A stretch of 64,000 bases of DNA, from positions 205,001-269,000 of the forward strand of contig CAJNDS010002809.1 of NCBI GenBank assembly GCA_905221605.1, given 5' to 3'. Of the stretch, positions 41,343 to 51,390 are shown piece by piece (within the stretch, counting starts at the first letter, position 1; each line of letters starts with the position of its first letter). Source of the DNA: Symbiodinium natans. Its lineage: Eukaryota; Sar; Dinophyceae; Suessiales; Symbiodiniaceae. Below the pieces are notes generated by a model. The model had not been told where the DNA came from and did no database searches. It saw nothing but the letters and a program-made list of their open reading frames with translations. The position numbers and the translations under genes are program-made.

Positions 41343-42712
41343 CCACAAGTCTGCCTCAAATCAGGCTGCGTTTGAGGCAGACTTATGGTTGTAGGGCAGG
41401 CCCTAGCCAAGTAGAACCTTGAGTGCTGTTGGACCCTAAAATGACCCTAAAATGACCAACCTAGCCACACGTCTGCCTCAAATGCTGCATTCAAGGCAGA
41501 CCTGTGGCTGGGGCTGGTTGGGGGCAGACCCTAGCCAAGTAGAACCTCGAGTGCTATTGGACTCGGACAGACCCTAAAGTAACCAACCAGCCACAAGTCT
41601 GCCTCAAATCTCGCTGCAATTGAGGCAGACTTGTGGCTGGGACTCGTTGAGGGCATACCCTTGCCATGTAAAACCTCAAGTGCTATTGGACTCGGACAGA
41701 CCCTAAAATGATCTGGGGCAAGTAGGGCAAGTGGGGCAAGTGAGGCAAGTGGGGCAAGCGCCCCCCCCCCCTCCCCCCACCCCTTGGCCTCGCCGCGCCA
41801 CAAGTCTGCCTCAAATCCGGCTGCGTTTGAGGCAGACTTATGGTTGGAGGGCAGGCCCTAGCCAAGTAGAACCTTGAGTGCTATTGGACCCTAAAATGAC
41901 CCTAAAATGACCAACCTATAGCCACAAGTCTGCCTCAAATCGGGCTGCATTCAAGGCAGACCTGTGGCTCAAATCGAGCTGAAATTGAGGCAGACTTATG
42001 GGTGGGGCTTGTTGGGGGCAGACCCTAGCCAACAAGTCTGCCTCAAATGCAGCCAATACTTGGAGCTGTGCCGGGGTCTCTTCGATGCTCAGCGGACCGG
42101 GAAGGTTCGCCACATTGGTGCTGCTCGGAAGCGCCAAGACTTCCTTGTCCCCTGGAAGGGTTTAGGGTTTAGGATTTAGGGTTGGAATATCCAGACTTCC
42201 ACCAAGGTTTCCTTGGGGACCAAGTGAGCCCTTGGCGGGTTTGTGGGCCTGAGGGTGGGGAAGAGGAGACGAGGGGAAGGGGAGAGAAGGGAGGGGGGGG
42301 GGGCGGAACACAGACAAGAAAGACCATTTTGAGGGGAAGGTGGGGAAGAGGGGGGGGGGGGGGAAGGGGTGACAACACGAAAGAGGCCAAGTCTACCTCA
42401 AACACAGCCCGATTTGAGGCAGACTTGTCAGGCCACAGAAGGGGGCCATTTTGAGATGAAGGACGGGGAGGGGAGGAGGATCAGGAAGGGTGGGGGAGGC
42501 GGGGGGGGAGTTTGGGGGGGGAGGTGGGGGGAACACGATCAAGAGTAGGAAACCGGCACGACAAGTCTGCCTCAAACGCAGCCGGATTTGAGGCAGACTT
42601 GTCAGGCAACACAGGGGGGGATTTTAAGGGGAAGGGCGGGGAGGGGGAGGGGGGAAGGAAGGGAAACGCAACATGAAAGGGGCAACAAGATTTGAGGCAG
42701 ACTTGTCAGGCC
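41343..42712. repeat. Hairpin family: CACAAGTCTGCCTCAAAT ... inverted partner
   Basis: At least seven stem-loops and two half copies. Each has AAGTCTGCCTCAAA, a loop of about 8-12 bases around GGCTGC, and TTTGAGGCAGACTT: 41343-41388, 41464-41508, 41590-41638, 41797-41843, 41921-41969, 42384-42433, 42557-42605, with halves at 42028-42060 and 42685-42712. The first five are part of a roughly 125-bp tandem unit that includes GACCCTAGCCAAGTAGAACC. Stem substitutions are often matched on the other side, suggesting the fold or the inverted symmetry is maintained. The last copies are separated by G-rich DNA. Confidence 0.85.
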
Positions 42713-42715
42713 ATG

Positions 42716-42826
42716 GGGGGGGGGCGGTGGGGGGGGGGCGGGGGGGGGGGGTGGGGGGGGGGGGGGGGGGGGCGGGGGGGGGGGGGGGGTGGGGGGCGGG
42801 GGGGGGGGGGGGGGGGTGGGGGTGTG
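42716..42826 (+). repeat. G-rich tract
   Basis: About 110 bases almost entirely G with scattered T and C, leading directly into a CCCCACTTG array. It produces poly-Gly and poly-Pro frames only. Confidence 0.9.
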
Positions 42827-42827
42827 C

Positions 42828-43170
42828 CCCACTTGCCCCCACTTGCCCCACTTGCCCCACTTGCCCACTTGCCCACTTGCCCCACTTGCCCCACTTGCCC
42901 CACTTGCCGCACTTGCCCCGGTTGCCCCACGCCCCACTTGCAGGGTGGGCTGGGGTAGGAGGGGGGCGAGTGGGCAAGTGGGGCAAGTGGGGCAAGTGGG
43001 GCAAGTGGGGCAAGTGGGGCAAGCGGGGCAAGTGGCAGAAATCACTTAGCGGTTAAGGCAGGGCAAGTGGGGCAAGTGGGGCAAGTGGGGCAAGTGGGGC
43101 AAAGTGGTTTTCGGTAAGGGGAGCACAGCAAGTGGGGCAAGCGGGGCAAGTGGCAGAAATCACTTAGCGG
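42828..43170. repeat. Second inverted pair of 9-mer arrays
   Basis: CCCCACTTG units (42828-42935), then GGGGCAAGT units (42968-43100), with a repeated tail GGCAGAAATCACTTAGCGGT seen at 43032 and 43151. Same head-to-head layout as 41039-41313. Confidence 0.9.
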
Positions 43171-43610
43171 TCCCCGTTTGCACGCGCACTGAGATGTTCA
43201 GTTTCCCAGCACCTGCGGGTATCCTTTTGGGGGTTCTTATGATTAGGATTATCGTATTTTGGGGTATATCATGAGGTCGTTTCAGAAAATATTTCGTGTA
43301 GCGTGCCTTTAAAGTCCATTGAGTTTCGGGTTTCGGGTTTAGGGCTTTGACGGGAAAATGTGCCTCCTAACACCCCTCAACGGCCCTCAACCCCCCCCCC
43401 CCCCCCCGCCCCTCCTGAGTTCCACGAAAGCCTCCTCGCCCCTGGGACGTTTTGGAGTTCACGGTCCCTCAACCTAAACCCCGAACCCTAAACCCTAAAC
43501 CCTAAATCCTTGGACTGCCCAAAGCACTCCCTTCGCCCTACAGGCCTTACAGGATGTGAGCCCTCCATAGAAACCTAACCCTAACCCCTAAAGCAGGGTT
43601 TAGGGTTCAG

Positions 43611-43758
43611 GGTTCAGGAATGTCATGGTACTTAATAACCAAGTCTAATATAAGTGTACTTATAACCACTTGTAAGCCCTTTAAGTGCCCTACCTGTCAT
43701 CAGTACAGTTGTAACTGCAGTTATAATTGGTTAGGAAGTGCCATGAACCTCCAAGTAG
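43611..43758 (+). mobile_element. Introner-family TIR element
   Basis: TCATGGTACTTAATAACC at the left and GGAAGTGCCATGAACCTCC plus AAGTAG at the right, with the internal CTTATAACCACTTGTAAG seen in the 39740 element. Telomeric sequence follows directly, so no exon is visible at its 3' edge. Confidence 0.7.
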
Positions 43759-43986
43759 GGTTTAGGGCTTAGGGATTCTTAGGGATTCTTAGGCCCTAAG
43801 CCTGCCCTAAACCTTAAACCTTAAACCCTAAACCCTGAAAAGGCCTAAGCCCTTAACCCCGAAAACGCCCTAAGCCCTACACCCTAAACCCTCAAGCGCC
43901 CTAAACCCTCGTAAGCCCGAAGACCCTGAAAGCCCTGTGAATCCTATAAGCGGTATGACCAGAATCCTAAACCTAAACTTCAAGGG

Positions 43987-44086
43987 TTCGTGGGTACTTA
44001 CAAGCGGGGGCTGTAAGTGCGCGAAATAAGGCTATAACCAGAGTTACACTACTTACAACCTTGTAAGTACCCATGAACCCCCGGAA
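43987..44086. mobile_element. Diverged introner-like TIR element
   Basis: GGTTCGTGGGTACTTACAAG at the left and CTTGTAAGTACCCATGAACC at the right form a near-perfect 20-bp inverted repeat. The core differs from the 39740 element but the outer GGTTCATGG logic is shared. Confidence 0.65.
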
Positions 44087-44197
44087 CCCTGAACCCTAAA
44101 TCCCCGAAGCCCTAAACCCTAAACCCTAAACCCTAAACCCTAAACCCTAAACCCTAAACCCTAAACCCTAAACCCTAAACCCCAAACCTCCAAGTAG

Positions 44198-44237
44198 GCC
44201 TTGGTTGCCTGGACTCGCGGGGGAATCCACCTCCGCG
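44198..44237 (+). CDS. Candidate exon after an introner-like 3' end
   Basis: Follows CCTCCAAGTAG, the 3' end of the introner family, and runs to CGCG/GTCCCTG. The open frame reads ALVAWTRGGIHLR. Downstream come TTTAGGG repeats. It may belong to the EF-hand gene 45191-46942; the phase link is not established. Confidence 0.3.
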
Positions 44238-44286
44238 GTCCCTGAGCGAGTGCTCCGCTGCAGACCTGCCCACGCCTCCCGGCCTT

Positions 44287-44385
44287 GGGTTTAGGGTTTA
44301 GGGTTTAGGGTTTAGGGTTTAGGGTTTAGGGTTTAGGGTTTAGGGTTTAGGGTTTAGGGTTTAGGGTTTAGGGTTTAGGGTTTAA
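44287..44385 (+). repeat. Telomeric (TTTAGGG)n tract
   Basis: About 14 units, with a CCCTAAA tract (44098-44180) about 100 bp upstream on the other side of the candidate exon 44198-44237. Confidence 0.95.
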
Positions 44386-45190
44386 GGTTTAGAGCTAGGG
44401 TTTAGGGTTGAGAGTTGAAGGTTGAAGGTTGAGAGGCCTTGAACCAACGGGTTTGGGCTGTAGGGCTTTCGGGTTTAGGGCTTGTGGGCTTCTAAACCAA
44501 GAGGTACCTTTTAGGTAGAAGGGCGTTTAGGGCTTCAAGGCTTTTAGGTTCTGAGGCCCTTAGATAATCTTAAGCCCTGAAAAGGCGATCAGTAAATACC
44601 ACCGACAGCATCAAATAGCACCGTTCGGAGCAATAGCCGTAATGGTCCCGGCGCGTGATTCGGGCACCCGCTGCTTCTATAGGGTTTAGGGTTTAGTGTT
44701 TAGTGTTTAGGGTTTAGGGTTTAGGGTTTAGGGTTTGGGGTTTAGGGTTTTGGGTTTAGGGTTTGGGGTTTAGGGTTTAGGGTTTGGGGTTTAGGGTTTA
44801 GGGTTTAGGGTTTGGGGTTTAGGGTTTAGGGTTTAGGGTTTTTTTGGCTTAGGGTTTTAGGGTTTAGGGTCTTGCTGTACCCTAAACTCTTAACCAAGTC
44901 TTGATCAGTTCTGTGGATGATGGTCCATGGGGTATGCTTAACATCAGCGGCCACCTTGTAAAAAGTAACCCCCCCAAAAGGACCCGAATTACGGGTGACC
45001 ATCTTGGTTGCTGCATTGGTCAAATAGTCCTTAACACACACAGCACACCGTGATCCCCTTGACGCGAACTGGAAGAAGCCAACTTCGTCCCTTAAATGGG
45101 GAAGGTTTCAGGGTTCAGGGTTCAGGGTTTAGGGTACGAACGAATAACCTTGTTGGAGTTGCTGATAGGGATTTGCCATGTCTCGCACAG

Positions 45191-46942
45191 GTTCCTCAAC
45201 ATCGTCCAGCATCCTGGCACAAAGTCGTGAGTTCAGGACTTGGTGGTCTATGTCGCTGTTAACCATCAGACCTAATACGTATAGATACAGTCCCGAAGGC
45301 TAGCCTTTAAAGTTCCCCGGGATAGGGGTTTAGGGTGTCGGAGGAGCAGGACAAGAACGGGGTTGAGCATCCACATGGGTAGTTCTCTGCATTGGGGCTC
45401 CTGCTGGGGGCACGTTTACTGGTGGCAGCGATGAAGATACGGCCGCATTCGGACTCCGAGATTCAGAGCATGACATTTCCTGTTTATCCTGAGCCCCTAA
45501 CACCCTAAACTTCCAGTATTTCCCTGCGTAACCCTCAACCCTGAACCCTAAACCCAAAACCCTAAATCCTTAAGTTGTCTGCATTCCTTGGCAGGCGATA
45601 CAAGTTTAGCACCTCTCGTCTTCACGAGCTGCGGCTCAATGTGCCTCACCTTGTCATTGGAGTTTTTGTGTTTGTAGAACTCTGGGTCCTAAACCCTAAG
45701 CCCTAAACCCTGGCGGCACTAGGAGAGTGGGGGTGTTTAGTAGCCATGCGGGATCTGAGAAGCCTGTTTGGGGCCTCCAGTAGTTCAGGGCTTGGGCTAT
45801 AGGACTAGAGGCTATGGTGTTGATGGAGCTTTGGGTTTAGTTAGGGTTTAGGGTTTGGGGTTTGGGGTTTAGGGTTTAGGGTTTAGGGTTTAGGGTTTAG
45901 GGTTTAGGGCCCAGGGTTCAGGGTTTCGGGGTTTAGGGTTTAGTGTTGGTAATGGTTCCCGGGGAGGCTTAGGACGAACGTGCCTGTTGGCATTTACCAC
46001 TTTATGTGGCCAGTTCTTGGCAAAGTTGGGGTCCCTCTCGGAGCTGCCCGATATATTTCTGGCCCTTAACCTCACTTTGTCATAGTGGGTTTGGTTTTTG
46101 GATTTTAACAGCAACTTAAACTCAATAAGGAGTAGACATTTACATTTTTGATACTCTCCCAACCTTGAACGGGCTCAGGGGTTACCCTAAACCCTACATG
46201 AAGGGAGCTGCAATTCTCGAAACTGCGCTGGGAGGCTGGGTACTCTGAGCCTGAGCTCGCTGCGCTCCGCACACACTTCTTGCGCTTTGACAAGGATGGG
46301 AACGGCGTGTTGCCACCTGGCAAAGAAGCTAAGCCCTAAACCCTAAACCCTAAACCCTAAACCCTAAACCCTAAACCCTAAGCCCTTCAAGAAATCTCCT
46401 CCCCCTTCTTCAGGTCAAGTCCCGGATCTGCACCTCCTTCGTTGTTGCTCTTCTTTGGGGGGGTCGTCTCTTCCAAGAATTTCTAGGATGCCCTCATTCC
46501 CTTTTTTGGGGGCTTAGGTTGCCTTATAAACCCCTGTAAGCAAGAAAACGCAGCCACCCTAAACCCGAAACCCTAAACCCTAAGCCCTTTTCAATCCTAG
46601 GTTGCTGGGCAACCTGGATTTAGGGGAACATCTCTGGGGAGCCCAGTGGTGCCCTTTTGCCCTGTGCTTTTTGGGTTCTCTTATGAAGTAAGCGACCCCA
46701 AAAAGGGCAGCCTTGTCATACTGTGGCTACTGGGCTACCAAGATCATATGTTGCGGGGGTTCACTATACTTGAAGGTTCATGGCTTCCTATAAGTCGGGT
46801 TATAAGTGCCCTAAATAAGGTTAGCGCCATACTTGCCCTACTTATGACCCTTTACGTACTCCTTACGCAGCCTTACATTTCACAGCCTCGCAAGACGGCT
46901 CCCAATGTTTTTGGAGGCACCATGTCCCAGACCCCGCAATGA
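45191..46942 (+). CDS. EF-hand protein (five exons, partial model)
   Basis: Exons 45191-45226 (FLNIVQHPGTKS, after CGCACAG, before a textbook GTGAGT), 45595-45661 (RYKFSTSRLHELRLNVPHLV), 46208-46319, 46414-46446 and a terminal exon near 46871-46942 with TGA at 46940. Phases agree through 46446. Exon 46208-46319 holds PELAALRTHFLRFDKDGNGV followed by LPP: a canonical EF-hand with entering helix and D-K-D-G-N-G loop. The frame of the last exon is uncertain: PRKTAPNVFGGTMSQTPQ after CACAG at 46885 is the best-looking C-terminus, but another acceptor exists at 46870. The exon sits directly after a remnant of the introner family (46766-46870). Confidence 0.55.
46639..46740. mobile_element. TIR element, family CCCAGTGGTRCCCTTTTGCCC
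   Basis: AGCCCAGTGGTGCCCTTTTG at the left, CAAAAAGGGCAGCCTTG and GGCTACTGGGCTACC at the right. Partial relatives: 3539-3592 (AAAAAGGGTGCCCTTG ... TACTGGGCTACC), 20126-20215 and 36113-36150. About 100 bp, non-coding. Confidence 0.6.
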
Positions 46943-47199
46943 CTAATGAGCCCTACACCCTAAACCCCAAACCCCAAACCCCAAACCCCAAACCCTAAAC
47001 CCTAATAAACCCTACACCCTAAACCCTAAACCCTACACCCTAAACCCTAAACCCTACTGAGGTTCCCACGGCTGCCCCCTGGGGTGAATGACATCCTTCT
47101 TATCAATGGGGTTCGTATGGGGCTGTCTAGCTTATTCTAGGGCTTTATAATTAGGCATCATATATAGGTAGGGGAGTTTTTCGGGGGTTGCAAGGATAT

Positions 47200-48285
47200 T
47201 CTCCCCGATAATACCGGCGCATCAAAGAGAACATGGAAAATGAGCGGTCAACTGGGGTTGCAGAGTCCAGTGAGCGGAGACGGCTCAAGGATCACCAGGA
47301 TGCATCTCCATTGCTGTCGAGATTGAGGTGCCGCAGAGAGAGCCTTGTGACTCTTCAGACTCCGATGTGAGGACCTCTTGTGTTCAGGACGCTGCGCGGG
47401 CTTGCTACCAGGAGCGCCTCAAGGACATCCGTAGAGCGCAAAGGCGCGCAAAGGTTGTTGGCAGGAAATCTACTCCTCCGTGCCCGTGAGCCGTATGCCA
47501 CGCAGGGTGCCCCTGCTTGGGGCGGTCTCCTGATGGGGACCCAAGATCGCAAAGTTCCATGGCCATCTGCAGGCCACGAAAAGATGACGAAGGCAGACCT
47601 TTCTTTCTACAACCCTCCTCATTCGCACATTATGTTCTCTTCGCCTTTGCAACCTGCTGCAATGAATTCTCTGCAGGAGACGTGGGGTCTGTGACAATGC
47701 GTTCGTTTGGCCTTCAGGGCTGCCACCTTTCATGATCAGTGAGGGGCAGCGAGAGGATCCAGATGTTCGTGCACGGGCACACTCCATACATGCAGGGACA
47801 AGAAGGCGAAGGCGCATGATGAAGCTGAAGCAAAGGAAGTGCAAGGCATCTTTCATCGTTCCAGTGCAAGTGATGGTGACCATCGGCTCGCAGATGAAGT
47901 GCCGGATATTGCGTCCGCTCGCGAGCCAAGCTACGGAGATAAATCTGATTCAACAGGAATTCCTGGCATTCTCGTTGGATACGTGCTCAACGCCGGACAA
48001 ACCTGGTCCAGGAAGTACAAGGTGTCAGATATGAAGCAATTTGCGTTGGTCAACTTATCGAACTTTGCGAAAGTGGCCGTTACAGACTCGATACATTACC
48101 AAAAGGATTGTCCTGGCGGATGCAGTCACACTCCCTCTGAAGGCGGAGTACGAGCGGATGAATGCGACCTTGGAAAGATTGGACGAAAACAAGGGCCTTC
48201 ATTCATGGAAAGGAGATCAACGACCGCGCGCGGGGAGGAGACGAAGACGATGACGGAGACGACGAGACTAAAGGAAACCCAGCCC
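47200..48285 (+). pseudogene. Decayed retroelement-like coding block (Ty1/copia-type, tentative)
   Basis: About 1.1 kb with no telomeric heptamers and long coding-like stretches that switch frame several times, so it is not an intact gene. One part reads AARACYQERLKDIRRAQRRA. Another (near 47960) reads GIPGILVGYVLNAGQTWSRK; a third, in a different frame (near 48140), reads PLKAEYERMNATLERLDENK. The G-x-x-G-Y-x-L-x-x-G-x-x-W pattern followed by P-L-K-A-x-Y recalls the region after the integrase in dinoflagellate copia-like polyproteins; this is from memory and unverified. The 3' end is acidic (DEDDDGDD). Frameshifts near 47690, 47830 and 48100 suggest decay. It could instead be a host gene with missed introns. 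Confidence 0.38.
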
Positions 48286-48336
48286 TAAACCCCCAAACCC
48301 TAAACCCCAAACCCGAAACCCTAACTCTTCCCCAAG

Positions 48337-49452
48337 GCGGCGATCCGAACTGGTCCAGCTGATTGAGGTGCTGTTCCCGAGGCGCAGTTTGCAAAATCTC
48401 GCTTCACAGCATCATAGGTTTCTTCGGGTTTATAGAGTTTATAAGGTTTAGGGTTATAGGGTTATAGGGTTATAGGGTTCTAGGGTTTAGAAGGAAGGTT
48501 TAGAAGGTTTAGGGTTATAAGGTTTAGGGCAGGGTTCATTTGGGTGCAGAGATACGGCTTGTGAGCATTCATGAGGTTTGGAAGCAGCCTGCTCTACAAG
48601 ACCAGGATAGGGAGTATTAAATATTATCATCGCCTAGCTCCTTGAAGCTGCAAACGAAATCAAAAAGGATCCTGCTGGTGGTACCTCATGTTTCGTTCCG
48701 AAACCCTAGATCGCCAACCCTACTGCTAAACCCTGAGCCCTAAACCCTAAACCCTAAACCCGAAACCCTAAATTCAGCTGGAGGCATGCGAGTTTGCCTG
48801 AGTTCCGGCCGTACTTTATGCAGCTGCTGGGTTATGCGGATGCGCCTGGGAAGCACAGCTGTTCGAGGACGTGCATGGGGTTTAGGGTTTAGGGTTTAGG
48901 GTGTAGGGTGTAGGGTGTAGGGTTTAGTATGGGGCCATATGGGGTTTAGGTTTTGTTTTGTTTTTGGTGCGTACAGATAGGCTTCATCGGGTTTATGTGG
49001 CTTAAGGGCTTTGGGAGTTTGCAAAGGTTTAGAGGGGTTGTAGGGTCTTGGGGTTTAGTACTTTCTAAGGGTAGTTGCATGGGTCCTCAATCTGGTCCCT
49101 TACCTCCTTTAGAGGCTTCGGAAGTATGGGCCCTTGGGTTGCATAGGGTATATAAGGGGTATTTCAGGGGTCCCCATTTAAGGCCCTTCTCAACGGACCA
49201 TGAACCTACAACCTAACCCCTAACCCCCAACCCCTAACCCCTAACCCCCAACCCCTAACCCCTAACCCCCAACCCCTAACCCCCAACCCCTAACCCCTAA
49301 CCCCCCCCCCCTTTTTTAAGATCCTGCAAGGACTCCCGATGATGCTTTGGGGTAGCATGCACGAAGCCAGTTTCCGACCTGAGGCGGACAAAAGCGACTC
49401 CCTCGACTTCACGGAGTTTGTGCGTGGCCTGGTCCTAAAGAAACCGCCCTAA
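48337..49452 (+). CDS. EF-hand protein, 3' end (three exons, 5' partial)
   Basis: Exons 48337-48381, 48784-48830 and 49331-49452 join in phase (70 codons plus TAA). The first two make RRSELVQLIEVLFPR joined to HASLPEFRPYFMQLLG, an EF-hand whose loop is split by an intron. The third holds ADKSDSLDFTEFVRGLV, with loop residues D, S, D and the EFV exit-helix start, and ends LVLKKPP. Donors are GC then GT; acceptors are CCAAG, GGAG and GCAAG. A TIR element (49078-49204) sits in the second intron. Immediately after the stop is an array of CCCTAAAG octamers (49448-49583), which uses the stop codon's own TAA context. Confidence 0.62.
49078..49204. mobile_element. TIR element, family GGTCCCTTACCTCCTTT
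   Basis: CCTCAATCTGGTCCCTTACC at the left and AAGGCCCTTCTCAACGGACC at the right, with the TATGGGCCC and GGGTATATAAGGGG core words seen at 15104-15228. It lies in the intron 48831-49330. Confidence 0.6.
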
Positions 49453-49583
49453 AGCCCTAAAGCCCTAAAGCCCTAAAGCCCTAAAGCCCTAAAGCCCTAA
49501 AGCCCTAAAGCCCTAAAGCCCTAAAGCCCTAAAGCCCTAAAGCCCTAAAGCCCTAAAGCCCTAAAGCCCTAAAGCCCTAAAGT
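49448..49583 (-). repeat. (CCCTAAAG)n octamer array
   Basis: About 16 perfect CCCTAAAG units, a telomere variant with an added G, starting at the stop codon of the upstream EF-hand gene. A CCCCTAA-type array (49207-49305) lies just upstream of its last exon. Confidence 0.95.
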
Positions 49584-49788
49584 CCTAAGCCCAAAGGGGT
49601 CCTTATTTGGGCCCCTGGTGACTATGTAGTGGTTTCTTGGGGGTCTGGGTCTACTTTTTCGGTGGGTACATGGATCCTCTTGGCACATCCCAACTACCCT
49701 CTTGTATACCCATGAATAATCCCGCTGAAAGCCCCCAAAAATCTACTGTAGGGTTTAGGGTTTACGTTTTAGGGAGCCTGGAATCCAG

Positions 49789-50050
49789 GTATGATCCGGA
49801 AGATCAGCGACCACGAAGAGGAGCACAAGTATGAGTCCTTCAACAAGACTCTCAGCCAACTTCGCTTCTCTGCGAAGGCGGGGGTCCCCTGATGAGGTGT
49901 TTAGGGTTTAGGGTTTAGGGTTAGGGTTTAGGCTTTAGGGTTTAGAGTTTAGAGGAGTGTGCTTCAAATGAGGGCCTCTTTTCGAGGCTTTCCTTTTTGT
50001 TTTAGGAGAAGTTTTACTCCGAGGAGGTGCGGACTCTGACCTTGATTTAG
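49789..50050 (+). CDS. Mini-gene, 43 residues (two exons)
   Basis: CCAG (49785-49788) then GT and ATG (49791). Exons 49789-49877 and 50006-50050 (TAG) join in phase 0. The first gives MIRKISDHEEEHKYESFNKT then LSQLRFSAK; the second EKFYSEEVRTLTLI. The 128-nt intron starts with GC and consists largely of TTTAGGG units, so it is a compact example of a telomeric-repeat intron. Reading through the GC donor meets TGA at 49890, giving an unspliced alternative. Strongly charged, helical; no family recognised. Confidence 0.5.
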
Positions 50051-50249
50051 GCCCCCTATGAGGCCCTAAACCCTAAACCCTAAAGCCCATGACAAGTTAG
50101 GGCTTACCTTTGGTCCAGGGCTCCTGAACGCTTAGACTCAAGCCCCCCCCCCCCCCCCCCCACCCCAAACCCTTCACTCTGTGGGTTCAGGGTTTCGGGC
50201 TTACCTTTTTTTCCGGAAGCCCAAGCCATGGCCATCCTGCGTGCCACAG

Positions 50250-50983
50250 GAAGCTGCAGAGTTCCGCGGGCTCTTCCTTCAAGCAGACCAGAGCGGCACG
50301 TGCATGCGCCTTGACTGGGCGAACTGCTCTAGGGTTCTTAGGGAATGAGGGAATGAGGTACCGTATATAATCCCTTAAAGGGTATATATATATAATATAG
50401 GGCCCTAATTCTCCCATTCCCTGCGAAGAACCACAGGGTTTACGGCCTAGAGGGCACCATCCTGTGACAGGAGCCGAAATAGTTCCTTACATTACACAGT
50501 ATATAATCTACACGATGCCCCAAGTACAAGTTCTAATGGAATCGGCCCCTGTATTCCTAAACCCTAAACCCTAAACCCTAAACCCTAAACCCTAAATCCT
50601 AAACCCTAAACCCTAAACCCTAATGGGCCTGGTGGCTCAGCTGCGCATTCAAGGCTATCCTTCGCCGACGTCAAAGCCATGATTGCTGGGTGCTGCATCC
50701 TAGATGTGGAGCAATCCCAGAAACTACTCGGTTTCTGCCGCTCCTTGAATGCACACAACACCAGACTCCCTAAACCCTAAACCCTAGAGTCCCTAAACTT
50801 GAGTGCCTCGTATGGCGTTTGAGCTTGCCGGAGTCGACTGCTGAAGAGCTAGGACTCCACCACATGAGCACCCCTATTTCAGGAAACCCCATGTTGTTTG
50901 TGTGGGCCTGCTGTCCCCAGAAGCTTCATGACTTTTGGTTAAGCCTGCCGCAAAAGCACTCCGCAGCCGAAATGGTGCCATGA
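50250..50983 (+). CDS. EF-hand protein, small (three exons, 5' partial)
   Basis: Exons 50250-50325, 50641-50730 and 50967-50983 (TGA) join in phase for 60 codons plus stop. The first reads EAAEFRGLFLQADQSGTCMR then LDWAN, an EF-hand with D-x-S-G-T loop; the second LSFADVKAMIAGCCILDVEQ then SQKLL, the following helix pair; the last adds AEMVP. Donors GC and GT, acceptors CACAG, CTCAG, CGCAG. A TIR element occupies 50338-50433 at the start of the first intron, followed by CCCTAAA units before the next exon. Start codon not identified. Confidence 0.6.
50338..50433. mobile_element. TIR element, family GGGAATGAAGGGAATTAGGGCCC, inverted copy
   Basis: CTTAGGGAATGAGGGAATG at the left and AATTCTCCCATTCCCTGCG at the right; the TATA-rich core and GGGCCC are in reverse order relative to 24706-24826. 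So the family inserts in both orientations. Confidence 0.65.
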
Positions 50984-51021
50984 ATTCCAGCCCTTGGAGC
51001 TTGGCAAGCCGTGAGTAGCAG

Positions 51022-51390
51022 CCGATGTCGCTTGAGGCCCTCTATAAACCCTGAACCCTAAAACCCTAAAACCCTAAAACCCTAAAACCCTAAAACCCTA
51101 AAACCCTAAAACCCTAAAACCCTAAAACCCTAAAACCCTAAAACCCTAAAACCCTAAACCCTAAACCCTTCCCCCCATCATTTTCGAGAGCCTTTCTGAG
51201 CCTTGATGCCTGCAGATCTCAGGGTCCGCCGTGGAGAATTCAAACGACCTCACCTCTGGTCTGGAGCAGGTGGGGCCAGGGACGGTTCAGGGTTTAGGGT
51301 TTAGGTTTCGAAGGGTTAGAAGGGTTTCGAGTCGCGCAGAAGTAGCAGGAAGAACTGGATGCTCTGAAAGTGGCGCGGAACAGTCTCTGA
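51022..51390 (+). CDS. Mini-gene, 35 residues (three exons)
   Basis: AGCAG (51017-51021) then CCG and ATG (51025). Exons 51022-51036, 51216-51269 and 51349-51390 (TGA) are all phase 0. The product is MSLE, then ISGSAVENSNDLTSGLEQ, then EELDALKVARNSL, an acidic helical peptide. Donors GC and GT. The first intron contains a CCCTAAAA octamer array (51055-51165). The first exon has only four codons and is the weakest part. No family recognised. Confidence 0.4.
51055..51165 (-). repeat. (CCCTAAAA)n octamer array
   Basis: About 12 perfect units of a telomere variant with one extra A, reverting to CCCTAAA at its right end. Confidence 0.95.

Noticed and set aside
40998-41410. Long Ala-Pro-Leu and Ser-Gly-Ala frames
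   Set aside because: A 9-bp period keeps all frames open; the frames follow the CCCCACTTG array and cross the hairpin repeats.
42602-43056. Gly/Pro-rich and Cys-Pro-Thr-rich open frames
   Set aside because: Created by the G-rich tract and the 9-mer arrays.
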